Positions 57,321 through 64,000 of a stretch of DNA of 64,000 nt are shown here, piece after piece. How positions within the stretch are numbered: position 1 is the stretch's first letter; each line of letters starts with the position of its first letter. Position numbers and translations under genes: made by a program. The notes beneath the pieces were generated by a model. The model was not told the DNA's origin. It was given only the letters and a program-made list of their open reading frames with translations, and made no database searches. Source of the stretch: Sphagnum compactum (lineage: Eukaryota; Bryophyta; Sphagnopsida; Sphagnales); NCBI GenBank assembly GCA_965153455.1, contig OZ234501.1:1240001-1304000 (forward strand), read 5' to 3'.

Positions 57321-57944
57321 TGAATGGCATCCAATGCAGAGGTTTCGGCCATCCCAGAAATCTTCCGGCTGGGTGTGCACGTCTGCTCGGACTGCCTTCG
57401 TTTCCGTGTACGAGAAGAACGTCTCCGTCCATTGACAGAGAGAGGTAATTGCTCGAAGACTTCATGGTTCCGGGGATGGGAGATTTCGGTTTGTGTTCAT
57501 TCGATCGCTTGGATCGACCGCGGTCAGGAGCGGAAGCCTGAGTCAAAATTGCCGATGCAACAGAAATGTCATTCATTTTGTTCAGGGCTCCAGATGATGG
57601 GGGCAGCAGTTCTTGGATTGCAATCAAACACTTGCTATTTTGCATGACCCAAATGGATGTGGCCGCACAGATAAGAGGAAGGCTGATGCACTTTTGAGTC
57701 CGAGCTCCCCGAAGCATCCGGCTCCTTGTCGGTGGTATGGACGGTCTCTCGCTTGTTTGTACACACGGTCGCAAATTATATCCATCCCTGAGTGTGCGTG
57801 ATACCCTCGTGTCATTGTTCGAAGCACCCATTGCCTCTGTGTGACAGGGGAGATGCGCTCCCGAGGTTTTTGGGGTGAAGCAATTTTGGGCTCGCCCAAA
57901 AAAAGACGCGATCTTCCGTGCCTAACATTCATGCGATGTTTTGC

Positions 57945-58195
57945 GCGGGGCGCGGGTCGACGCCTTGCTACGAGCTCTACGGCCTTACGGGCCGATCCAT
58001 CCATCCCGATTTCGGTCTGTACGAGTCGATTAGCCTTCGCGAGGTATCTACCCTCGACCCCGTAAAAAACGTATCGCGAATTAGAATTGAACCTCGATCT
58101 CCGTCGTGTGAGGCGACTTCAGCTCCCGTGCCTCTGAGCTACGGTCGCCAGAAGAACGCGGCGCAGCGCGTGCCTCGCGCGAGGGATGGGCGGGG
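57945..58195 (-). repeat. tRNA-derived SINE-like repeat, copy 3
   Basis: On the minus strand the head (58150 to 58078) reads GGCGACCGTAGCTCAGAGGC ... GAGATCGAGGTTCAATTCTA, with A-box TAGCTCAGAGGC (58130-58141) and B-box GGTTCAATTCT (58083-58093) at tRNA-like spacing. A body follows that is shared with 30205-30445 and 30495-30690. This is the best preserved head of the three; the promoter boxes would be for RNA polymerase III. Confidence 0.6.
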
Positions 58196-59030
58196 TTTAG
58201 GGAGAGGTGAACGAAACTTGATCGTGAGTTTCTCGCATTCACATTGCTCATCGTCGGAAAGAATTGACATTGGCGCAAGGATTTTTTGGGCAAAATTAAT
58301 CCATAAATTTCACATCTCGCACAACAATGACTCGTGCGATGGCATCCAAAGATGACGGAGGATGTGCGACCACAGGCCACCCCGGTAAATTCTTAAGGAA
58401 GGCTAAAGGAAACACCGGGAACATCCAGGAGTTGTAGGGTAGAAAGAAATGATACGTGTGCGTACTGCATTTTTTTGCGAACGAAGTTTCACAGAGAGCA
58501 CTCGTCAATAAGGGGAATCTTTAGCCTGCGCAATCAACCGCGGATAGAGGGTTTCGATTTCGCCCGTGAGGGACGTTCGCACCGAAGATGTGTGGCGCCA
58601 CTGAGCGAACGTGCAGACACGACAAGTGCGTTTCACAGAATAGACGTGAGCAGGAAAAGAAACCGAAGGCCTATACACATGCACTCGATGCGAAAGAGTG
58701 TGCGACTGTGAAGTTATTCCACAGATAAAGGAAACACGTAATTATTAGAACCGGGCATCTGAATAATCAGAACGAAGAGATGAAACGATTTCGGGTGTTT
58801 TACCCATATTAGGTGTCCCCGCGGGTGACGCGTGCACGAACTGCCTTCAAAATTCAACATTCTAAAACGAGCGCACGTGTATGAAGTCGCAGGCCCGCAG
58901 CCGTGTACCGGTCGCCCCGGGAGGATGTAAAACCCTTCGTAGGTGCGATCGAAGATCTGCATATTTTTTGTTGCACTTTGGATGGAAGAATGCATTAGGC
59001 CCTTTGAGGAACCAGGATTTAAAGCTACTC
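58196..59030. other. Unassigned stretch, no gene recognised
   Basis: Moderate GC, short frames only, no repeat shared with the rest of the window was noticed. Confidence 0.35.
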
Positions 59031-59851
59031 TGTCACAACCCCACTTTGGCCAAGTGTGGGGGGTCAAGCCCAACACTTGGAAAAGTTGAAGGTTTGGAGT
59101 CCTTCGGGACTCCCGAATGTTCAGAGCGCGACAGCAAGGTCCAAAACACCTTGCCTTGAGGTGTTCTTTGTGTCATTGAAAAGGTCTTGAAACGTAAATA
59201 TCGAAAATGGCCTCGCATTTGCCATTTGAACATTTGCAGCCCAAGTTATGGGCAAAAGAAGAGCCGGGAGTCAAACTGGCAGTTTGACTCTCGACCACTA
59301 AAAGTAGAGAATCGACCCTTTGCAGACGTTGCCTTGGGGAGTGCGACATGGCGTTGGAAAAAAATCGACAAGGGCTACAACTCTGGTTTAGACCTTGTTG
59401 CAATCGGACTCCGAAGTCGGGAGTTATGACCGTTCAAAGTTCTAAGAGTCCCGCCGAGACAGTTTCGGGACTCCATTTCGGGAGTCCCAAGAATTTGTGC
59501 CATTTGGATGTAGGCTCCGTGGCGAGCTGCAGAGAATACTATAAGGGGGAAGGTGGTGGCTTCCCCCGAGTCCGGGCCGTGGTGAGTCAAGTAGTCCAAA
59601 GTGCCCGTGGCTTGTTCTAACACCCAAGGGTGTTCCCGAATGTGAACTAACCCATTTGTGGTTGGTTTTGGATGCAGATTCGTGCTTGATCTACTAGTCC
59701 ATCTTCCTAGTCTAATCTCGGGGCTTCCAACTCGACCCTCTACCCCTTTCTAGAGTTGGAAGTTAGGAGCGTGCCCATCGATCCCAACTTTCCGCAACTT
59801 CACATTGGTGAACCTTCAAGTGGGTTCACCCCGGGACCAAGGAGCGCGTCA
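59031..59851 (+). mobile_element. Solo LTR, relative of element B LTRs
   Basis: 821 bp from TGTCACAACCCCACTTTGG to GAGCGCGTCA. Flanking 5-mers are TACTC (59026-59030) and TGCTC (59852-59856), a probable target duplication with one substitution. It preserves the part deleted from element B's 5' LTR, including AGAATACTATAAGGGGG. Confidence 0.85.
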
Positions 59852-59859
59852 TGCTCGTC

Positions 59860-61130
59860 GGCAGCATTCTCTTGAGCCTCGCCTCTCGCATTCTCTGAAT
59901 CGACGTTCTTCTCGCTATGGAGGGCAATGAATCCCCTTACGCGGGGTTCTTCCTCACGTTCTGTCCCGAAAACAGAACATGAGGAAAAATGGTACTTCGG
60001 TTTTCAGCATTTTTTCACATGTTTTTTCATGGTGGTACAGGGGTGGAAGCATTGGTCGAGGATTCAGAGGGGAGTTTAGGCGATGGCAATTCATTCCTGG
60101 TGTTTGTGAGGAAGGCCCTGTCTTGGCCAACCAATTCTCCGTACTTTCCTGACCCTTGTGGTACTAGAACCATGAAAAGAACAATGTACAAATGTTGTTG
60201 GAAATCTGGTGAGAGTTAGACACACCCTGCATAAGAGTGTTTTTCCCGAATTGTTATTCAAAGTGTGATCCACTGTTGTCACAAGTTTTTGTCGCCCGCG
60301 AAAAGGAGGGAGGAGGTGAGAAGAAAATTTCATCAACGTTGGCACCTGGCCGCCCTCAAGAACTTGAAGGGTGAGATAGGGGTTGCACCAACTCAGAGAC
60401 ATCTGGAACCGTGTATTTTGATCTAAGTAACCCAATGTTTTGCAATACCAGAGTTATATTGCACTAGAAGGTTTTAGAGGATGGCATGGATACAGGTAGT
60501 GCTGCTTTTGGAATTGAACGTAGGGAGGCTTGCTGAGAAGATTAAACTAACCGATCCATGAGAAGATTGATAATGTGTTTGTTGAATTGTGACTATGCAC
60601 TTGGAACTTTGCAGCAACTTCATGGGTAGCAACAAAAGTTATTGATTTAGTTTGCAATGGCTTAAGGGCAATTTCTCATCGATTTGTACACTTATTGTTT
60701 GTGTGCAGCATAAAGGATGATGAACTGGGTATATCATCATGGGACCGGAATCTAGATGGTCAGCATACTACATGCCATGCTCTTTTTCCAAGGGCCTGGA
60801 CAATTTATGAAGGTCCAATTTTCAAGCATAATTCCAGTCCTTGTCATGTCACGTAATATGAGGTTCAATCTTGTGAATTGGACACTAAAGATCTTACGTT
60901 TGGTAAACCTTTCTGACTCTTATTTTGCTATATATTGTGGCATGAGAGCTTTTTAGCATGCTGTGGACATCATAACATTTCTTGCCCCTGGCCACGCCTG
61001 TTACATTGGCATTGCCAAGAAGATATATTTCTGCCTTTTAGGTTAGTGCCCTGGTACAAAAATTCCCTTCTTTGAACCTTGTTTGAATGTTTTGAACTTT
61101 GTGTGGTCAAATGCAGGTGAGCCAGATTCG
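59860..61130 (+). other. Possible exon-like fragments, not assignable
   Basis: Short pieces look coding-like, e.g. near 60965-61040 (AVDIITFLAPGHACYIGIAK) and after TGTGTGCAG near 60710 ([16 protein letters not shown]). No consistent gene model emerges. Confidence 0.2.
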
Positions 61131-61139
61131 GAATCGAGG

Positions 61140-61980
61140 ATATCATGTCATGTCGGACAAAATGGGAAAAGAATCTAAATAGGAGTAGGAGTAGGAAGAG
61201 AGCAGCAGGCGGCAGTTTCAGACACAATTTCGGACGGAGACGACATCGAGGCAAAAATGTGGTGCATCATCAGACAATAGCGATCGCAAGTCTGGACGGA
61301 GACGACATTGAGGCAAAAAAATGGACCACATCATTAGACAACACAGCGAGTTCAGTCGACGATCAGACGTAGAAAGTCTGCAGAAGAGACGGACTGGAAG
61401 ATCGCATTCAGAAAACAATGCGACGATGCAGAGGGGAAACATGCAGAGAGACGGACGAGTGCACAGTTATCAATTGCAGCAGGAGCAACGGATTTATTGA
61501 GCCAACGCCTGTTGCTGCAGGAGGAGGAAGAGTTCATGGCTGACAACAAAAAAGTTCCTAATCTCAGGGTTTTCTTGCAACTACCGACGGGAAGCAGCAG
61601 GAGATGGTTTGAACGCGGCTGGTCCAACAATCCCTAAAGGAAAATGAAGACAGAGGTGAACAAATGAACAGTGAGCGAAGGTATCTATGAGGATATCGAT
61701 CGGACACCCAGGCGACCGATTTGATGAACCAGTCACGGGATGGAGGTTTCATCGCAGATGTGTACGGTGCTGCCACAATAGGTGACGCGCAAGGCCCCTT
61801 CGAGGGGACCAATTTTTCGCTTCCCTCGCCTTCGAGTGCGATTTTTCATGCGCATCAATTCGTTGAGAGCTTCATTTATGCGAGAGATTCGTGTGTCGAG
61901 CGACGTAGTGAGCCATTCTCTTTCCAATTGAGAGGCAACGACCTTGAACAAGTCCAAATCAAAACAGCCTTCAGAATTTA
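61140..61980. other. Repeat-bearing stretch with a coiled-coil-like minus frame
   Basis: It contains a 62-bp direct repeat (GGACGGAGACGACATCGAGGC at 61232 and again at 61294). A minus-strand frame at 61733-61957 has heptad-like leucines (LDLFKVVASQLEREWLTTSL, RISRINEALNELMRMK), compatible with a coiled coil such as in a gag remnant. Not recognisable as a specific gene. Confidence 0.3.
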
Positions 61981-61999
61981 AGAAATTCCCATCTACCTT

Positions 62000-63640
62000 T
62001 TTTATAGAAAAAACTTTGAAGGAATGGAAACCCTGTTAGCAACGGCAGCATATAGTGGCTTGAAATCAGAAGACGAACTAGCGAGAGCTGAAACAATCTT
62101 TTAGCTTTTTTCACATGCTCTTAGAATCTCTCAAAGGCAGACTTAAAAGTTGGACCAACATATAGCATCCTACTATTATTGACACTGTGAATAACATAAA
62201 TTACCCCTTTATCTAAAAATGGACAGAAGTTAGTCGAAGACCTTGAAAGTTAAAATATGACTTCTTAATTATTATTTTTAATTTTCAAAATCTAATATTT
62301 CAATTCAGAAAATTATTAACTGAGTCTGAAAATGGACATTTCAATTTCGAATATTGTTATTTGAATTTGAAAATTGACATTTCAATTTTGAAATTTTTTC
62401 TTTAATATCAAGAAAATTATTTGATCTACAATTTGATATTTGTATGCTAAATTACTATTTTGTAATTTAGAACTTATATTTTAATTCAGTTTTAAGGGTT
62501 TTATTTCAATTGAGTTTTCAGGGTTTTTCCTATTAGTGTTATCCATGATAAATCACTATTATTTATAATTATAAATAATTTTTTATTAATTATAAGTTAC
62601 ACTAAATAATTATTTGTACAACATAGATTTTTTATATTATATGATTTATATTCTTACTGTAAAAGAAATTAATTAATGAAATTTTTGTTACATTACTTTA
62701 AAATCATTGTAATTACTTTAAATAAGAATTAATTAGTATGTGCATAATTGTTTTTTAATTGAACATACTTATTCACAATTTTTATTTTACAACTTGAAAT
62801 CTGAATTAAAAGTTTCTAAGAATATAATGTAGTTAAAATAATTATTTTAATGATTTTATTTTCAGGATTTATTATATAATTTTTTTTAATTTTAAAAATT
62901 CTGTAATTAATCATCTATGATAAATATTTTATAGTAATTTTAGAGTAATTAGAAAAATTACTGTTATGTTTAGCAAATTATTGTATTTATAGTTAATAAT
63001 TAGAAAGAGAAAAAAAATTCTTGACTTATATATTTTTAACAAAAATAAATGTAATATATAGTAATTAATGTAATTAGTTTAATATTATTGGTTTGAAAAA
63101 TTCATGTTAAATTTTTCTTTTTAATTTATAATTGTTAATTCATTATTTATAATTTGGAAATAAATATTCAAAGGAGTTAGTTTTTAAATTATAGTAATTA
63201 AATTATTTTTGCATTAATAATATTATCTATAATTCGATAAGATTTTTAAAATTCATAAAACAATTTTAAATATTTTAGTTATTTTATTATCTATGAGTTA
63301 TGTATTAATTTGTGAATAACTAGATAGTTAGTTTGTTAAATATTAAAAAGCTATTTTTTTCAAGTAATTGACAATGAATACTTAATAGTTTATAATTGAA
63401 ATATATGTAAATTGAATGATTATCTAATTATCTAATGAACCATGTACTTTAATTATTTAGAAATTTAAAAACTAATAATATAAGGCATGAAAAAAGTTTT
63501 GGATTTACAACTTAGTTTGTGAGGAAGTCGGAACTTCAAAACTTATCCTATATTGTTTGTTCTTCATTTCTATTTTATACATTATATAAACAAGGAGTGT
63601 GGTCATCCAATTTGACATGAAGAAATTTGGGCACATTGGA
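62000..63640. other. Extremely AT-rich stretch
   Basis: Well above 80 percent A+T by inspection, dominated by TTAATTATAAAT-type words, with no frame worth reporting. It could be a matrix-attachment-type or old intergenic region. Confidence 0.6.
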
Positions 63641-63689
63641 TGAGCTAATCAAAAGGCTTAACCCAAAACAAAAAAATAAAATGCACAAT

Positions 63690-63930
63690 TCTAAACTACT
63701 TACCTCCCCAACCTACTTATCTACCTAGTTAAATAGGTACTTACTTTGACTTACCCACCTAGGTCGACCTATGTACTACATACTTAAGTACCTACCAATA
63801 TGAGTAGGTAATTAGCCTAAGAAGATAATATCTACCTACCTTTTTACCTAAGTAGGTAGGTAGGTATGTAGCCTAGGTTTGTAGGCATTTATTTTTGTTC
63901 CTACTTAGGTACCTACCAACTTAATGTTAA
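63690..63930. repeat. ACCT/AGGT simple-sequence block with inverted pieces
   Basis: Repeated TACCTACC and its complement GGTAGGTA alternate (for example CTACCTACCTTTTTACCTAAGTAGGTAGGTAGG near 63835), so the strand can fold back on itself. Similar TACC repeats occur at 23020-23140 and 23980-24030. Confidence 0.65.
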
Positions 63931-64000
63931 TATTTTTTATTTAAATCATTTTTAAGTGTCACGTGGCATATTTAGATTGGGCCACATGTCATAATATAAT

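Noticed and set aside
58081-58150. Functional tRNA gene
   Set aside because: A and B boxes are present but the acceptor stem does not pair and the body continues as a repeat shared with 30 kb; SINE-like is a better fit.
59031-59851. Gene with several short frames
   Set aside because: The whole segment is a solo LTR with matching ends and flanking near-identical 5-mers.

Overview
The window looks like nuclear DNA of a land plant with a large, transposon-rich genome. Three things point there: Ty3/gypsy chromoviruses whose primer-binding site matches plant initiator-Met tRNA (TGGTATCAGAGC), TTTAGGG telomere-type repeats, and Helitron- and MITE-like elements beside spliced gene fragments. The species is not identifiable by eye. 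No intact cellular gene, rRNA gene, CRISPR array or bacterial operon was found; nearly all coding potential is retrotransposon or decayed.

Layout. 1-12.5 kb is AT-rich, with decayed minus-strand coding remnants (0.36-1.33 and 8.1-9.9 kb), an array with a palindromic core (2.09-3.06 kb) and a ~180-bp repeat (5.2-5.6 kb). 12.5-15.64 kb is a diverged tandem array of ~450-bp units, split by a solo LTR. 15.6-30 kb is a mosaic of small DNA elements (a 349-bp MITE with perfect 21-bp inverted repeats, Helitron-like ends, G/T-tract repeats, telomere-like hairpins) and exon-like gene fragments. 30.0-30.7 kb holds two copies of a tRNA-derived SINE-like repeat.

30.76-35.04 kb (minus strand) is the most unusual locus. 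It is a GC-rich, decayed gene of the RecQ-type helicase family otherwise known mainly from fungi (telomere-linked-helicase-like, with an N-terminal C2H2/DUF3505-type module). Read in its three frames it gives a zinc finger, a central region with tyrosine-recombinase-like signature residues, helicase motifs I to VI and a Cys-rich tail. Its upstream side is cut by several LTR insertions.

35.0-50.84 kb is a retrotransposon nest. There is a truncated LTR-gag piece (C), a solo LTR with a 5-bp target duplication, and a degraded minus-strand chromovirus (B) split by a nearly intact plus-strand chromovirus (A, 40023-47260: identical-length 951-bp LTRs, ACTTG target duplication, one gag-pol frame with two TGA stops). 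50.85-58.2 kb is GC-richer and carries a duplicated ~375-bp block, a pair of overlapping unknown ORFs, tRNA-like DNA, a ~760-bp tandem repeat and a third SINE copy. 59.03-59.85 kb is another solo LTR. The last 2 kb is extremely AT-rich, ending in an ACCT-type simple repeat.

The window reads as a mobile-element graveyard in which a possibly horizontally acquired helicase/recombinase-like gene has been invaded by one LTR family while small rolling-circle-type elements shuffled host exons nearby.
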